Shown: positions 8,832 through 18,888, counted from the stretch's first letter. The stretch is 64,000 nt of DNA from Phyllobacterium sp. YR531 (GCF_000282595.1 NZ_AKIZ01000014.1:62001-126000); one strand, 5' to 3'. Notes: generated by a model from the letters alone, not told the origin. Numbers and translations: made by a program.

Positions 8832-9314
8832 TTATCGTTTCAAATGGTCCAAAGGTATTTTCCCGGGACCTTTGATGTTCTGCAAAACAAGTTGGGTGTG
8901 CACATCGCGTACGCCCTTTAAACGCATGAGCTTGTGCATGACAAAGGCGTTGAGGTCATCGACGTCCGGGACCATGACGTGGAGCAGAAAGTCGTGCGTC
9001 CCTGTCATCGTCCAGCATGATGAAACTTCGTTCAGCCGTTGAATCTCCTCGATGAATTTTTCGGGCGAATCATCGCTATGGGTATTCAAACGAACCTGAA
9101 TGAATACCTCCACCATCAAACCAATGGCTTTACGGTCGAGGATTGCGGCAAAGCCTTTGATCACGCCGCTTTGCTGCAGTTCGTCAAAACGCCTTGCACA
9201 AGGCGTGGCGGAAAGGCCAATCGCTTGAGCGAGGTCTGTAACCGCTATGCGGCCATTGTCTTGCAACGACCGGAGCATCTTGACTTCAAAATCATCAAAC
9301 TGAGGGTTTTTCAC
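8832..9314 (-). CDS. Lrp/AsnC-family transcriptional regulator
   Basis: A 160-residue regulator with an N-terminal winged helix-turn-helix (about 10-55, IAVTDLAQAIGLSATPCARR) and a C-terminal RAM/effector domain (about 75-150). The start is GTG with GGAG about 8 bases upstream. It is divergent from phenylalanine 4-hydroxylase across a 116-base gap. It is therefore probably the local activator of that gene with an aromatic amino acid as effector; this is inference from position. Confidence 0.92.
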   Translation of the reverse strand: MKNPQFDDFEVKMLRSLQDNGRIAVTDLAQAIGLSATPCARRFDELQQSGVIKGFAAILDRKAIGLMVEVFIQVRLNTHSDDSPEKFIEEIQRLNEVSSCWTMTGTHDFLLHVMVPDVDDLNAFVMHKLMRLKGVRDVHTQLVLQNIKGPGKIPLDHLKR

Positions 9315-9380
9315 TCAGGTTTCTCCTCACAAGTCATGAATCTCCTCGAAAAGATTACTCATTGAGATGAATAGGTCAAA

Positions 9381-9423
9381 TCCTCCTCTCGCACTATTCT
9401 AATGTGGGCTCATAAGAGGAGGA
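9381..9423 (+). promoter_or_regulatory. Inverted repeat covering the phhA ribosome binding site
   Basis: TCCTCCTCT (9381-9389) and AGAGGAGGA (9415-9423) are perfect 9-base complements separated by 25 bases. The right arm is the Shine-Dalgarno sequence of phhA, whose ATG is at 9431. If the left arm is transcribed, it would mask the ribosome binding site; otherwise the dyad could be a regulator operator. Confidence 0.5.
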
Positions 9424-9430
9424 GAGTATC

Positions 9431-10264
9431 ATGACTGTTACGGTGGAAGCCTATGCCCGTGAATGTGCCGAGCAAGGATTGCGAGGCGATTATGCAGCCT
9501 GCAAATCTGATTTTACCGTCGAACAGAAATATGATTACTCCAGTGAGGACCAGGAGGTTTGGCGAACTCTTTGTGACCGCCAGACGAAGCTGACTTCAAA
9601 ACTCGCGCATCATTCCTATCTAGATGGCGTGGAAGCCTTGGGCTTGCTGAAGCAGATACCTGATTTCCACGAGGTCAGCGAGCGTTTACACAAGCTGACA
9701 GGGTGGGAGATTGTTGCAGTACCCGGTCTTATTCCCATTGAGCCATTTTTCGATCATCTCGCCAACCGCCGTTTTCCGGTGACGAATTGGTTGCGCAGCA
9801 AGAAAGAGCTGGACTACATCGTCGAACCGGACATGTTCCATGACTTCTTTGGACACGTGCCGATTTTGAGCCAGCCGGTCTTTGCCGACTTCATGCAGCT
9901 TTATGGCGAGAAAGGCGGCGAAGCAGTGAAAATTGGCGGCGACCAGATGGTATCACGGCTCTATTGGTATACGGCAGAATTCGGTCTTATGCAGGAGGAA
10001 GGCGCACCGCTCAAAGCGTTCGGCGCGGGTCTGATGTCATCATTCAGTGAATTGCAGTTCGCAGTAACAAGCGCTGATGCGCACCACGTTCCGTTCGATT
10101 TGGAGACGGTAATGCGGACAAATTACGAGATTGATAAATTTCAGCGCGCATATTTCGTGCTGCCATCTTTCGACACGTTACGAGATGCGTTTAGCAAGGC
10201 GGATATGCCAACATTGGTGGCACGTTGGAAAGATACCGAGCCGCTTGATCCGGCGGTGGTCTGA
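9431..10264 (+). CDS. phhA: Phenylalanine 4-monooxygenase
   Basis: A 277-residue tetrahydropterin- and iron-dependent hydroxylase that turns phenylalanine into tyrosine. The iron ligands are visible as His137 and His142 in HDFFGHVP and Glu183 in YTAEFGLM. Length and ligand spacing match the short bacterial, single-domain enzymes, which lack the regulatory ACT domain of animal forms. It has a very strong ribosome binding site (GAGGAGGAG), which is also one arm of an inverted repeat. The divergent Lrp-type gene is the likely regulator. No pterin carbinolamine dehydratase gene is adjacent. Confidence 0.96.
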   Translation: MTVTVEAYARECAEQGLRGDYAACKSDFTVEQKYDYSSEDQEVWRTLCDRQTKLTSKLAHHSYLDGVEALGLLKQIPDFHEVSERLHKLTGWEIVAVPGLIPIEPFFDHLANRRFPVTNWLRSKKELDYIVEPDMFHDFFGHVPILSQPVFADFMQLYGEKGGEAVKIGGDQMVSRLYWYTAEFGLMQEEGAPLKAFGAGLMSSFSELQFAVTSADAHHVPFDLETVMRTNYEIDKFQRAYFVLPSFDTLRDAFSKADMPTLVARWKDTEPLDPAVV

Positions 10265-10280
10265 GTTTCAAGCGGCTTTT
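10239..10280 (+). terminator. Terminator of phhA built from coding sequence
   Basis: AGCCGCTTGA (10239-10248) pairs perfectly with TCAAGCGGCT (10268-10277), a 10-base-pair stem with a 19-base loop followed by a T run. The left arm lies inside the last codons of phhA and the right arm inside the last codons of the opposing diguanylate cyclase gene. Confidence 0.65.
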
Positions 10281-11023
10281 CGCAAGCTACTCTGAATGAA
10301 AACGCAATTGCGGCCATTGCGCTTGGCCTCATAAAGTTTTCGGTCTGCCGTCTGAAAATGATCCACAACGGCACCGGTGGATATGTCGACGACCCCGCCT
10401 ATGCTCACGCTAAGCCGGACACACTCACCATGCGGCGTTCTGTAATCCATGCGGTTAACTTCTGCACGGATAATCTCGGCTATGGCCGTTACTTGGGTAT
10501 CGTCTTTTGTGGCCAGATAGATACCAAATTCCTCGCCGCCGATGCGGCCGATACTATCATCTTTGCCAACACATTCCGTAATGCAATGCGCAATGGCCAT
10601 GAGCGCGCCATCACCCACAAAATGGCCGTGAATATCATTGATCTTTTTGAAATGGTCGACATCAATGATCAACAGCGAACATGGCTGTAATGTCCGCACA
10701 CTTTCCAGACGATTGAAGAATGCTTCGCGATTGAGCAAGCCCGTCATGCTGTCGTGGGATGATTTCTCAAAAAGCTTTGCGTTGGTGGCTTCAAGTTCAT
10801 CTTTGACAAGCTTGAGTGTTTCGAGGGCCTTTCGTAGCTTTTCCGATTGCCGAATAACAATAAAGGATATGATTGGAGCGATCAGCAAGGGGCAAACGGT
10901 TGCGATTACGTAGCCCATTTTATTGTGCATGTCATTTGCATGCATGATGATCCCTGTGATCAACAGAGAACATATGATGGAGATGATCGCTATCGCCAAA
11001 CATTTAAGAAGAATTCTGGACAT
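10268..11023 (-). CDS. Membrane diguanylate cyclase (GGDEF)
   Basis: About 251 residues. Two N-terminal membrane segments (about 5-25 and 35-55) are followed by a short coiled linker (RKALETLKLVKDELEATNAKL) and a GGDEF domain from about residue 90. The active-site loop is intact as GGEEF. The RxxD inhibitory site expected five residues before it reads GKDD, so product inhibition through this site is not expected. The ATG at 11023 with GAGG upstream is preferred over the GTG at 11044. It makes cyclic di-GMP from GTP. There is no sensory domain beyond the short membrane part. Confidence 0.9.
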   Translation of the reverse strand: MSRILLKCLAIAIISIICSLLITGIIMHANDMHNKMGYVIATVCPLLIAPIISFIVIRQSEKLRKALETLKLVKDELEATNAKLFEKSSHDSMTGLLNREAFFNRLESVRTLQPCSLLIIDVDHFKKINDIHGHFVGDGALMAIAHCITECVGKDDSIGRIGGEEFGIYLATKDDTQVTAIAEIIRAEVNRMDYRTPHGECVRLSVSIGGVVDISTGAVVDHFQTADRKLYEAKRNGRNCVFIQSSLRKAA

Positions 11024-11191
11024 CAAACCTCGGAAGCAACACACGGATTACTACGGCGAATTCATGAAACAGCAGTTAGCGAAAAACTTAAAAACGGTCG
11101 TAGTTAAGTCTCTTTTCCTCTATTGCTTCGGTAGGCGAGCATATCCCCGGATTTGCTTATGATGAGAAACTGAGCGAAAGCCCGATCGAAT

Positions 11192-11917
11192 ATGACAAAC
11201 CAGCCAGATCCCTTGAGTTTTGCCCACGTGACGGATTGGGTGTTCGATCTCGACAATACCCTTTACCCGCACCATTCCAATCTGTTTTCACAGATTGATG
11301 TGAAAATGACAGACTATGTGGCTGATCTGCTCAAGCTTTCCCGTGCGGATGCAAGGGTTGTACAGAAACAGTTTTACAAGGAATACGGGACAACTCTTAA
11401 GGGTTTGATGGATCGCTACGATATCGATTCTGACGATTTTCTCCAGAAAGTGCACGACATAGATTATTCATGGCTGGTTCCTGATCCATCATTGACCATT
11501 GCCATTCGTCAGTTGCCCGGTCGAAAGTTCATCTTCACGAATGGTGATCGCGGTCACGCGGAGCGCGCAGCCAGACAACTCGGCGTTCTGGATGAGTTTG
11601 ATGATATTTTTGATATTGTCGCAGCCCAACTGATGCCAAAGCCAGAAAGAGCGACCTATGATCGTTTTCTGGACTTGTACAAGATTGATCCCGGCAGCAG
11701 TGTCATGTTTGAAGATCTGGCACGCAATCTGATCGAGCCTAAAGCGCTGGGCATGAAAACAGTGTTGATTGTACCGCACAATTTTGAACCGACATTCTCG
11801 GAGATATGGGAGCGCGATCCTGATCAAACCGATCATGTTGATTACGTTACCGATAACCTTTCTGCATTCCTGAATTCTGTTCTGCCGGGACAGGTCAATC
11901 GGCCTGTTCCAGCCTAA
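11192..11917 (+). CDS. HAD-family pyrimidine 5'-nucleotidase
   Basis: A 241-residue HAD hydrolase. The nucleophile motif FDLDNTLY has Asp19 and Asp21, and the later FTNGDRGHA and MFEDLARNL stretches are HAD motifs II and IV. This subfamily (yeast Sdt1/Phm8-like) dephosphorylates pyrimidine nucleoside monophosphates. It is a common neighbour of the dapD region in Rhizobiales. Substrate assignment is by family only. Confidence 0.88.
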   Translation: MTNQPDPLSFAHVTDWVFDLDNTLYPHHSNLFSQIDVKMTDYVADLLKLSRADARVVQKQFYKEYGTTLKGLMDRYDIDSDDFLQKVHDIDYSWLVPDPSLTIAIRQLPGRKFIFTNGDRGHAERAARQLGVLDEFDDIFDIVAAQLMPKPERATYDRFLDLYKIDPGSSVMFEDLARNLIEPKALGMKTVLIVPHNFEPTFSEIWERDPDQTDHVDYVTDNLSAFLNSVLPGQVNRPVPA

Positions 11918-11929
11918 GGAATGATCAAA

Positions 11930-11958
11930 CAGCCGCTTATCAATTTAGTGATCGGCTG
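11930..11958 (-). terminator. Weak hairpin between the HAD and LOG genes
   Basis: CAGCCG (11930-11935) pairs with CGGCTG (11953-11958). On the minus strand it is followed by TTTG only, so it is at best a weak terminator for the LOG-family gene. Confidence 0.3.
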
Positions 11959-11967
11959 CCACCATTA

Positions 11968-12810
11968 TCAGGGAAGTTCGTAGAATTTACGAATGACATC
12001 CCACGCTTCCTCTGCCTCGTCCACGAACGTGATGAGTTCAAGATCCGAGGGAGAAACCACACCCTGCTCGGCGAGGTAGTCGAAGTTGATGGTTTTTTCC
12101 CAGAACGACTTGCCGAAAAGCAGAAATGGTATCCGCTCCATACGACCGGTCTGGATCAACGTCAGCGCTTCAAAGGTCTCGTCCATTGTCCCAAAGCCAC
12201 CGGGAAAGATGGCCATTGCTTTCGCTCGCATCAGGAAGTGCATCTTGCGTATCGCGAAATAGTGGAAATTAAAGCAAAGGTCCGGTGTCACGTAGGCGTT
12301 GGGCGCCTGCTCGTGCGGCAGAACGATGTTAAGACCGATTGTTGGCGCACCAACATCTGCAGCACCGCGGTTGCCGGCCTCCATGACACCCGGTCCGCCG
12401 CCGGTGACGACAACAAATTCGCGGTTGTAGGTGCTAGCGGAATAGGTTGAACAGAGCTGCGCGAATTTGCGTGCCTCGGCATAATAGCGCGAGTTGGCTT
12501 CCAGGTTTTTCTTTTGTGTTTCATTCTTTGCCGCCCAAGCCTCACCACCCGGTTCGGGTATGCGCGCGCCACCAAACAAAACAACCGTCGAGCGGATGCC
12601 TCTTTCGGTCAAAGCCATTTCCGGCTTGAGCAGTTCGAGTTGCAGCCGAACGGCACGCAATTCGCGTTTGGTCATGAAATCGGGATCAGCAAAAGCCAGC
12701 CGATAAGTATCCGACTGGGTTTGAGGTGTAGAGGGAGCTGTTTCTACGCGACGGACCGCTTCAGAAGAATGGGAGAATGGTGTCCAGTTATTTTTTTCAT
12801 CGGTATTCAA
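11968..12810 (-). CDS. LOG-family protein (TIGR00730), possible nucleotide 5'-monophosphate phosphoribohydrolase
   Basis: About 280 residues. The Rossmann-like LOG core carries GGGPGVMEAGNRGA and PGGFGTMDE, the two signature motifs for binding and cleaving nucleoside monophosphates. Some family members release free cytokinins, while many bacterial ones salvage purine nucleotides. An N-terminal extension of about 100 residues precedes the core. The start is uncertain: a TTG at 12810 has AAGGAG nearby, while a GTG at 12834 has none. Confidence 0.88.
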   Translation of the reverse strand: MNTDEKNNWTPFSHSSEAVRRVETAPSTPQTQSDTYRLAFADPDFMTKRELRAVRLQLELLKPEMALTERGIRSTVVLFGGARIPEPGGEAWAAKNETQKKNLEANSRYYAEARKFAQLCSTYSASTYNREFVVVTGGGPGVMEAGNRGAADVGAPTIGLNIVLPHEQAPNAYVTPDLCFNFHYFAIRKMHFLMRAKAMAIFPGGFGTMDETFEALTLIQTGRMERIPFLLFGKSFWEKTINFDYLAEQGVVSPSDLELITFVDEAEEAWDVIRKFYELP

Positions 12811-12888
12811 TTTTAACTTCTCCTTCTGCGGCACTCATGGCGCTAGCAGACATTCAATGGGATTCTTACCCAACATATGGTGCTGCGA

Positions 12889-12917
12889 TTGACCCTCTCA
12901 CAGACTTATCTTACTAG
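12889..12917 (+). promoter_or_regulatory. Possible sigma-70 promoter of dapD
   Basis: TTGACC (12889-12894) and TACTAG (12912-12917) are 17 bases apart, placing a transcription start near 12924 and a short leader before the dapD ATG at 12959. Confidence 0.4.
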
Positions 12918-12958
12918 GCCATTGATATTAACTGCCCGTGTAATGGAGTGACCTTAAA

Positions 12959-13813
12959 ATGTCCAAGCCCGATCTGAATGGCCTCGAAAAGACTATCGAT
13001 AAGGCCTTCGAAGAACGCGATACCATCAGCACCGAGACTCGTGGCGAAATCCGCGACGCTGTCGAAACATCGCTCCTGCTGCTTGACAGCGGTGAAGCGC
13101 GCGTTGCCGAGAAACAGTCAGACGGAAACTGGAAGGTCAATCAATGGCTGAAAAAGGCTGTTCTTCTGTCATTCCGGCTTAATCACATGGGTATTATCGA
13201 AGGTGGCCCTGGTGGCGCGACCTGGTGGGACAAGGTGCCCTCGAAATTTGACGGTTGGGGTGCAACAGAATTTGCAAAAGCGGGTATCCGTACTGTACCA
13301 AACGCAATTGTACGCCGCTCTGCATATATAGCGCCCGGTGCCATCCTGATGCCGTCCTTCGTCAATCTTGGTGCCTATGTGGATGAGGGTACGATGGTGG
13401 ATGCATGGGCCACAGTCGGCTCCTGTGCGCAAATCGGCAAGCATGTGCATCTTTCGGGCGGCGTGGGCATTGGCGGTGTTCTGGAGCCGATGCAGGCTGG
13501 CCCGACCATCATCGAGGACAACTGCTTCATTGGCGCGCGCTCGGAGGTCGTTGAAGGCTGCATCGTTCGCGAAGGTGCCGTGCTTGGAATGGGCGTATTC
13601 ATCGGCAAATCGACGAAGATCGTTGATCGCGCAACCGGAGAAATTTTCTACGGGGAAGTGCCAGCCTATTCAGTCGTTGTTGCGGGCACGCTTCCGGGCA
13701 AACCATTCCCGAATGGCGAGCCGGGCCCCGGCCTCTACTGCGCAGTGATCGTCAAGCGTGTCGATGAAAAGACCCGCTCCAAGACATCGATAAACGAACT
13801 CCTGCGCGATTAA
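12959..13813 (+). CDS. dapD: 2,3,4,5-tetrahydropyridine-2,6-dicarboxylate N-succinyltransferase
   Basis: A 284-residue acyltransferase of the lysine/diaminopimelate pathway, using succinyl-CoA. The C-terminal two thirds form a left-handed beta helix of hexapeptide repeats (for example [20 protein letters not shown] and the glycine-rich [11 protein letters not shown]). The length is standard for proteobacterial DapD. dapE lies 1 kb downstream on the same strand, separated by an opposite-strand panE-like gene. The stop codon overlaps that gene's stop by 3 bases. Confidence 0.97.
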   Translation: MSKPDLNGLEKTIDKAFEERDTISTETRGEIRDAVETSLLLLDSGEARVAEKQSDGNWKVNQWLKKAVLLSFRLNHMGIIEGGPGGATWWDKVPSKFDGWGATEFAKAGIRTVPNAIVRRSAYIAPGAILMPSFVNLGAYVDEGTMVDAWATVGSCAQIGKHVHLSGGVGIGGVLEPMQAGPTIIEDNCFIGARSEVVEGCIVREGAVLGMGVFIGKSTKIVDRATGEIFYGEVPAYSVVVAGTLPGKPFPNGEPGPGLYCAVIVKRVDEKTRSKTSINELLRD

Positions 13814-14826
13814 GCGCGGATTTCATCGACCGAGTGGCTGCGGAGGGGTTTCCCCTCTGCTTTCTTTACACAGGCTATTACTTTGGCTGAAAGTGGAGCA
13901 GCCAAGCCCTTTTCGCTGGCAAGTCTGATAACAACGCCCTGTAGATAGTCGATCTCGGTAGTGCGGCCTCGCGAAAAGTCTTCCCACATGGATGATCGGG
14001 CCCTCGGGTCGATAGCCAGCATCCTACGTGCGATGACGCGAAACAGGACGTCTGGCAACCGTAATATCCATGGAAGAATGGCGGGCTTTACGCCTTGAAC
14101 CTTTGCGGGCCGAATATTGTGCGCCGTCATTGCTGCCAAACCTTCGCTCATCAGGTCCGCAACCAGCTTCCGCCAGTTCCTGTCTGCCAATTGTTGTGCC
14201 AGCGGGAGATTTGACAATGCGTTCGGTGCGTTGTTCAGGTTCATCAGCAACTTGCCCCAAAGAACGCCCTGTATGTCTGTATGCGATTGTACAGGCATGC
14301 TGGGGGTTGAGAGGACCTGAGGCAGCTCCGGCACATTATCGCCTATCAGGACTGTACCCTGCGTTGTGCGCCGGACTGTCAGTGGTTGTCCCGTCTCGTC
14401 AGACTGAACAACGTTGAATGGTACCATTCCGGCAACTACGGTCATCGTATCAGGCAAGAACCGGCGTAAAGTTTCTGCATTGCTGACACCGTTCTGCAGG
14501 CTTACGACAATTGTATTGTCCGGAGCAAACTGGCTGATGAGTTGAACGATTTCTTCTGTAGCGCCACTTTTGACGCTGACAAGAATGATTTGCGCCCCTG
14601 CAAACGCGATTTTGGGATCGCTGTTCAGTTGAAAACTGTCGGTCGAAACGAGATGCTCTGCTCCGTCCAGGTCGACGATCCTGAGACCGGATTGGCGCAA
14701 TTTCGTCTCAGCTCGCGGCCTTGTAAAGAAATTTACGTTGCGATTTGCTGCTGCAAGACTTCCGCCAACATAACAACCAATAGATCCTGAGCCAGCTATA
14801 ACAATGCGCGATTTATCGGAAACCAT
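13810..14826 (-). CDS. 2-dehydropantoate 2-reductase family protein
   Basis: A 338-residue NADPH-dependent reductase of the ApbA/PanE fold. [11 protein letters not shown] near residues 10-20 is the nucleotide-binding loop, and [16 protein letters not shown] carries the expected catalytic lysine and asparagine. The family reduces ketopantoate in pantothenate synthesis, but many paralogues act on other 2-keto acids, so the symbol panE is withheld. The ATG at 14826, with AAGGA six bases upstream, is preferred to a TTG further out. It is convergent with dapD and divergent from dapE. Confidence 0.87.
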   Translation of the reverse strand: MVSDKSRIVIAGSGSIGCYVGGSLAAANRNVNFFTRPRAETKLRQSGLRIVDLDGAEHLVSTDSFQLNSDPKIAFAGAQIILVSVKSGATEEIVQLISQFAPDNTIVVSLQNGVSNAETLRRFLPDTMTVVAGMVPFNVVQSDETGQPLTVRRTTQGTVLIGDNVPELPQVLSTPSMPVQSHTDIQGVLWGKLLMNLNNAPNALSNLPLAQQLADRNWRKLVADLMSEGLAAMTAHNIRPAKVQGVKPAILPWILRLPDVLFRVIARRMLAIDPRARSSMWEDFSRGRTTEIDYLQGVVIRLASEKGLAAPLSAKVIACVKKAEGKPLRSHSVDEIRA

Positions 14827-14909
14827 GGCATGTCCTTCAAACAAAAAGCGGCATAAAATCAGCCACGTGACGCGTGACAGGATCGCGCTTTTCCATTATC
14901 GCATTACAC

Positions 14910-16097
14910 ATGAAATCCTCTTTTGATCCAGTACAAAACCTTGCCCGCCTGATAGCGTGTCCTTCTGTAACTCCGCTTGAAGGCGGCGCGCTGACGGCAG
15001 TTCAGTCTATGCTCGCTCCATTGGGTTTTTCCATTGAAAGACCAATCTTCAGCGAGGATGGGACGCCCGATGTCGAAAACTTGTACGCGAGGCGCTCCGG
15101 CAATGGTCCACACCTCATGTTTGCGGGACATACGGACGTAGTTCCGGTCGGTGATGAGGCAGATTGGACTTATCCGCCGTTTTCCGCCACCATTCACAAT
15201 GGCGAGATGTATGGACGTGGGGCGGTGGACATGAAGGGCGGAATCGCCTGTTTTGCAGCTGCAGTCGCCCGCTACCTCGAAAAAAATAAAGAGCTTAAAG
15301 GTTCGATCTCGTTTCTGATAACCGGCGATGAAGAGGGACCCTCGATCAACGGCACCGGAAAATTGCTGGAATGGGCGAAAGCCAAAGGCGAAAGCTGGGA
15401 CGCTGCTATCGTTGGAGAGCCGACCAATCCCGATAAACTGGGAGACATGATCAAGATTGGCCGCCGTGGTTCACTGTCTGGCACAATTGTCGTGCGTGGC
15501 ATCCAGGGACATGCTGCCTATCCGCATCTTGCCGATAATCCCATCCGCGGCCTGACAATGCTTGTCGACAGCCTGCTTTATCCTGCATTTGACAAGGGCA
15601 CCAAGGATTTTCAGGCGACCAACCTTGAGGTTACGACGATCGATGTGGGCAATCCGGCAGTCAATGTCATTCCTGCTGAAGCCAGAGCGACTTTCAATAT
15701 CAGGTTCAACGACACGTGGACCGACGAAACCCTGATGGCCGAGATTCATAATCGCCTCGACAAAGCTGCAGGTCGCCGCAAGTTGCGTCCCGGTAAAAAG
15801 ACGCCGGTAAATTATGAACTGATCTGGCGTGACCGTCCAAGTCATGTTTTCCTGACGCATAATGAAAAGCTGATAGGAACGCTGACTTCATCGGTTGAGG
15901 CTGTAACAGGAAAGCGGCCACAGCTTTCAACGTCCGGGGGCACATCGGACGCCCGGTTTATCAAGGATTACTGCCCGGTGGTCGAATTCGGCCTTGTCGG
16001 CCAAACAATGCACATGGTTGACGAACGGGTAGCGGTTGCTGATCTGGAAACCCTGACCCAGATTTACGAACGTTTCATTGCCGATTTCTTTGCGTGA
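14910..16097 (+). CDS. dapE: Succinyl-diaminopimelate desuccinylase
   Basis: A 395-residue M20 dizinc hydrolase that removes succinate from N-succinyl-LL-diaminopimelate. Motifs include [12 protein letters not shown] (first metal histidine), RGAVDMKGG (bridging aspartate) and [11 protein letters not shown] (catalytic and metal glutamates). GGTSDARF near the C-terminus is typical of DapE. The ATG at 14910 gives the usual length; a GTG at 14874 would add 12 residues. It is followed after 7 bases by a small membrane protein gene. Confidence 0.96.
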   Translation: MKSSFDPVQNLARLIACPSVTPLEGGALTAVQSMLAPLGFSIERPIFSEDGTPDVENLYARRSGNGPHLMFAGHTDVVPVGDEADWTYPPFSATIHNGEMYGRGAVDMKGGIACFAAAVARYLEKNKELKGSISFLITGDEEGPSINGTGKLLEWAKAKGESWDAAIVGEPTNPDKLGDMIKIGRRGSLSGTIVVRGIQGHAAYPHLADNPIRGLTMLVDSLLYPAFDKGTKDFQATNLEVTTIDVGNPAVNVIPAEARATFNIRFNDTWTDETLMAEIHNRLDKAAGRRKLRPGKKTPVNYELIWRDRPSHVFLTHNEKLIGTLTSSVEAVTGKRPQLSTSGGTSDARFIKDYCPVVEFGLVGQTMHMVDERVAVADLETLTQIYERFIADFFA

Positions 16098-16104
16098 ATA
16101 GTTG

Positions 16105-16719
16105 ATGAGCGATTTGCCCGACTGGAACGAGATACAACGGAGCTTGCGAGGTGCCTGGCGCATGATGAACGGTCATGCAGATGGTCTCGACGATCTCGAT
16201 TTTTCGGAAGACGGGTTCTGGCAGTCTTTCCACGCCATCACAATTTCCCTGCCGCCCCTTATATTGGGCTGGATTGCTCTTGCAAATGATGTGGCTTCGG
16301 TGCGCCCGCAAACGGGAAGTCGTCTTTCCACCATCGGAAGCGCTGCATTCATCGACCTCGCAGTATGGGTTCTGCCCATTGTAATATTGGCTTTTCTTGC
16401 CGGGCCACTTGGAATTGCCAAGCGCTTCAGCCCCTATGTCGTTGCGAGCAATTGGGGATCGGTAATCGGCTCGTGGCTGACAGCACCAGCAACGCTGGTG
16501 CGGACATTATTGCCTGAATGGCCGGCTCTGGTCGCCAGTATAAATCTGGCTATTTATGCGGTGATTGTGATTTTGACCTATAGGCTGGTCCATGTGGCAT
16601 TGAAGAAATCTTACCTCTGGTCGGCCGGATTTTTTCTGGTGCTCATCATCGGATCGATATTGATGGTGGTCACGCTTCAAAACGCACTGGGAATTTTCGT
16701 GCCTGCGGTAAGCGGGTAA
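16105..16719 (+). CDS. Conserved membrane protein of unknown function
   Basis: A 204-residue protein I do not recognise. A soluble N-terminus of about 40 residues ([15 protein letters not shown]) is followed by about five hydrophobic segments: near 44-60, 83-102, 118-135, 145-165 and 175-195. It starts 7 bases after dapE and is probably co-transcribed with it. Its last 43 bases overlap the 3' end of truA on the other strand. Proteins of this kind beside dapE are a recurrent Rhizobiales arrangement in my recollection, but the function is unknown. Confidence 0.75.
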   Translation: MSDLPDWNEIQRSLRGAWRMMNGHADGLDDLDFSEDGFWQSFHAITISLPPLILGWIALANDVASVRPQTGSRLSTIGSAAFIDLAVWVLPIVILAFLAGPLGIAKRFSPYVVASNWGSVIGSWLTAPATLVRTLLPEWPALVASINLAIYAVIVILTYRLVHVALKKSYLWSAGFFLVLIIGSILMVVTLQNALGIFVPAVSG

Positions 16720-17456
16720 TCTACGCCTATCAGGTATAATCCGTGAGGTGGAGCTACAGGCCCGCATGTCTGGCGGTCACGTGCTTCAAGCGCGGCGGTT
16801 ACGTCATCCGCATCCCACCGCCCACAGCCGACTTCCTGCAAGGTACCGGCAAAGGACCTGATTTGATTGTGCAGGAATGATCGGGCGGATGCTCTGATTT
16901 CCACGATCTCGCCATTTCGGCTGACGCTCAAATGGTCCAAGGTTTTGACAGGGCTTTTTGACTGGCATTGCGTTGCGCGGAATGTCGTAAAATCATGTGT
17001 GCCGATCAGTCTTTGCGCGGCAATATGCATCGCCTCCACGTCCAATGGCTTTTTCACCCACCATGCGCGAAAGGCTTCCAGCGGAGCCGGAGGCCGACGA
17101 TTAACAATGCGGTAGAGATAATGGCGTCCGGTTGCGGAAAATCGGGCATCAAACTGCGAACTAACAAGCTCGACATTCATAATGCTGATCGTTTCGTCCG
17201 CAAAAACAAGGTGAGCATTGAGCGCTTCGCGAACCTTCGAGCTACTCCAATCCTTGGTCAGGTCAACATGGGCAACCTGTGCACTGGCATGAACGCCAGA
17301 ATCCGTGCGGCCAGCAGCACCGAGGGATATGGTTTCGCCACAAAACTTGAATATGGCTTGTTCAATGGCAGCTTGAACGGTGTGCCCGTTTTCTTGACGC
17401 TGCCACCCGGCATATGGGGTACCATCATACTCGACGGTAAGCTTATAGCGGGGCAC
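16677..17456 (-). CDS. truA: tRNA pseudouridine(38-40) synthase
   Basis: A 259-residue pseudouridine synthase acting on positions 38-40 of the anticodon arm. The catalytic aspartate is Asp52 in GRTDSGVHA. The start is GTG and shares its G with the TAG stop of the GNAT gene (TAGTG), so the two are translationally coupled. It is the last gene of the def-fmt-GNAT-truA run. Confidence 0.95.
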   Translation of the reverse strand: MPRYKLTVEYDGTPYAGWQRQENGHTVQAAIEQAIFKFCGETISLGAAGRTDSGVHASAQVAHVDLTKDWSSSKVREALNAHLVFADETISIMNVELVSSQFDARFSATGRHYLYRIVNRRPPAPLEAFRAWWVKKPLDVEAMHIAAQRLIGTHDFTTFRATQCQSKSPVKTLDHLSVSRNGEIVEIRASARSFLHNQIRSFAGTLQEVGCGRWDADDVTAALEARDRQTCGPVAPPHGLYLIGVDYPLTAGTKIPSAF

Positions 17457-17953
17457 TAAAGTGATCCAAACGCTGGAGAATAGTGCAGTGTGCCTGCCGA
17501 CGGCGTATCGGCAAAAGCCAAGGCTTGCAGATACTCGCCCTGATAGACGCTCTCAAACCCCGCAGCGCGCTGACGGTCGTAACCAAACTTTGTGTAATAG
17601 GCGGGGTCGCCCAGAACGAATGATAATGTCTCGGCCTTGTCGGCAAGTATTTGATGTGCTGCTTTAATAAGCAGGCTTCCAACACCCTGTTTCTGAAAAT
17701 CAGGAAGTACCGCCAAGGGTGCCAAAGCAACGGCATCACTGGCGTGATCGCCGGTAACTTTTACCCGGGAAAACAGGATATGCCCGACTGGGACATCAGC
17801 GATCAGGCCGACCAGTTCCAACACGACATCATTGTGGTCTCTTAGAGAGGACACCAGTTCGGCTTCACCACGATCACCGAAGGCAAGTTCAACAAGTTTG
17901 GCAACTTGGCTGTAATCGCCTGGTCTCACTTCCCTGATAGCAATAGCACTCAT
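17456..17953 (-). CDS. GNAT-family N-acetyltransferase
   Basis: A 165-residue acetyltransferase. [19 protein letters not shown] is the acetyl-CoA pyrophosphate loop (Q/RxxGxG), and [20 protein letters not shown] is the characteristic C-terminal block of the YhbS-like group. It sits inside the translation operon: its ATG overlaps the fmt stop (ATGA) and its stop touches the truA start. The substrate is unknown; coupling suggests a housekeeping role, perhaps on a translation component, but that is inference. Confidence 0.88.
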   Translation of the reverse strand: MSAIAIREVRPGDYSQVAKLVELAFGDRGEAELVSSLRDHNDVVLELVGLIADVPVGHILFSRVKVTGDHASDAVALAPLAVLPDFQKQGVGSLLIKAAHQILADKAETLSFVLGDPAYYTKFGYDRQRAAGFESVYQGEYLQALAFADTPSAGTLHYSPAFGSL

Positions 17954-18885
17954 GGCAGCCGGTCACCCTGCACGATCTTGGCACCACGTTGAAATTCCTG
18001 TCCGTCCATGGCTTTGCCACCGGCCCGTTGCAATGTACGCAGACGAACAGCACCTTCGCCGCATGCAATACGCAAATCTTCGTCCAATACAGTGCCAGGA
18101 GCGCCTACACCTGTGGCGAGTACAGAACGCAGAAGTTTTATACGCTCAAGGTCATCACCAATTTCCATTTCGCACCAGGTGCCCGGGAATGGAGCCAGTC
18201 CACGAATGCGATTATGGACATCGATTGCCGGTTGGGTCCAGTCGATACGTGTCTCGACCTTGGTAATCTTAGAGGCATAGGTTACGCCTTCGTCTGATTG
18301 GGGCGTAAGAGTCAGGCTGTCGCGTTCAAGAGCAGCAGCGGCACGCACCATCAGGTCGGCCCCAGCCATGCTAAGCTGGTCATGCAATTCACCTGCCGTC
18401 ATATCGGCAGTGATGTTGATTTTCTCGACCATGGCGACGGGGCCGGTATCGAGCCCTTCATCCATCTTCATTATCATGATGCCCGTTTCGAGATCACCAG
18501 CCATGATGGCGCGTTGGATCGGCGCGGCACCGCGCCAACGTGGGAGCAGCGAAGCGTGTCCGTTGTAACAGCCGAGGCGCGTGCCTTCGAGAATCTCTTT
18601 TGGCAAGATCAGGCCATAGGCGACAACGATAGCAACGTCGGCATTGAGATCGATGAAAGCCTGTTGCTCTTCAGGATCTTTCAGGCTCTTGGGCGTGCGA
18701 ACCTGGATGCCGAACTGTTCAGCATTGCGATGAACCGGCGACGGCGTCAGCTCCAGACCACGGCGGCCTGCGGGGCGCGGCGGTTGGCTGTAGACGGCGA
18801 CGATCTCATGTCCCTGACCAATCAGCGCGTTCAGGATAGGCACCGAAAAATCCGGCGTGCCCATGAATACTATGCGCAAACTCAT
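17950..18885 (-). CDS. fmt: Methionyl-tRNA formyltransferase
   Basis: A 311-residue enzyme that formylates initiator methionyl-tRNA with 10-formyltetrahydrofolate. The N-terminal Rossmann domain begins [16 protein letters not shown]; the catalytic region [18 protein letters not shown] carries the Asn/His pair; a C-terminal tRNA-binding OB-like domain follows from about residue 205. It is encoded 3 bases after def, the enzyme that later removes the formyl group. Confidence 0.97.
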   Translation of the reverse strand: MSLRIVFMGTPDFSVPILNALIGQGHEIVAVYSQPPRPAGRRGLELTPSPVHRNAEQFGIQVRTPKSLKDPEEQQAFIDLNADVAIVVAYGLILPKEILEGTRLGCYNGHASLLPRWRGAAPIQRAIMAGDLETGIMIMKMDEGLDTGPVAMVEKINITADMTAGELHDQLSMAGADLMVRAAAALERDSLTLTPQSDEGVTYASKITKVETRIDWTQPAIDVHNRIRGLAPFPGTWCEMEIGDDLERIKLLRSVLATGVGAPGTVLDEDLRIACGEGAVRLRTLQRAGGKAMDGQEFQRGAKIVQGDRLP

Positions 18886-18888
18886 CGG

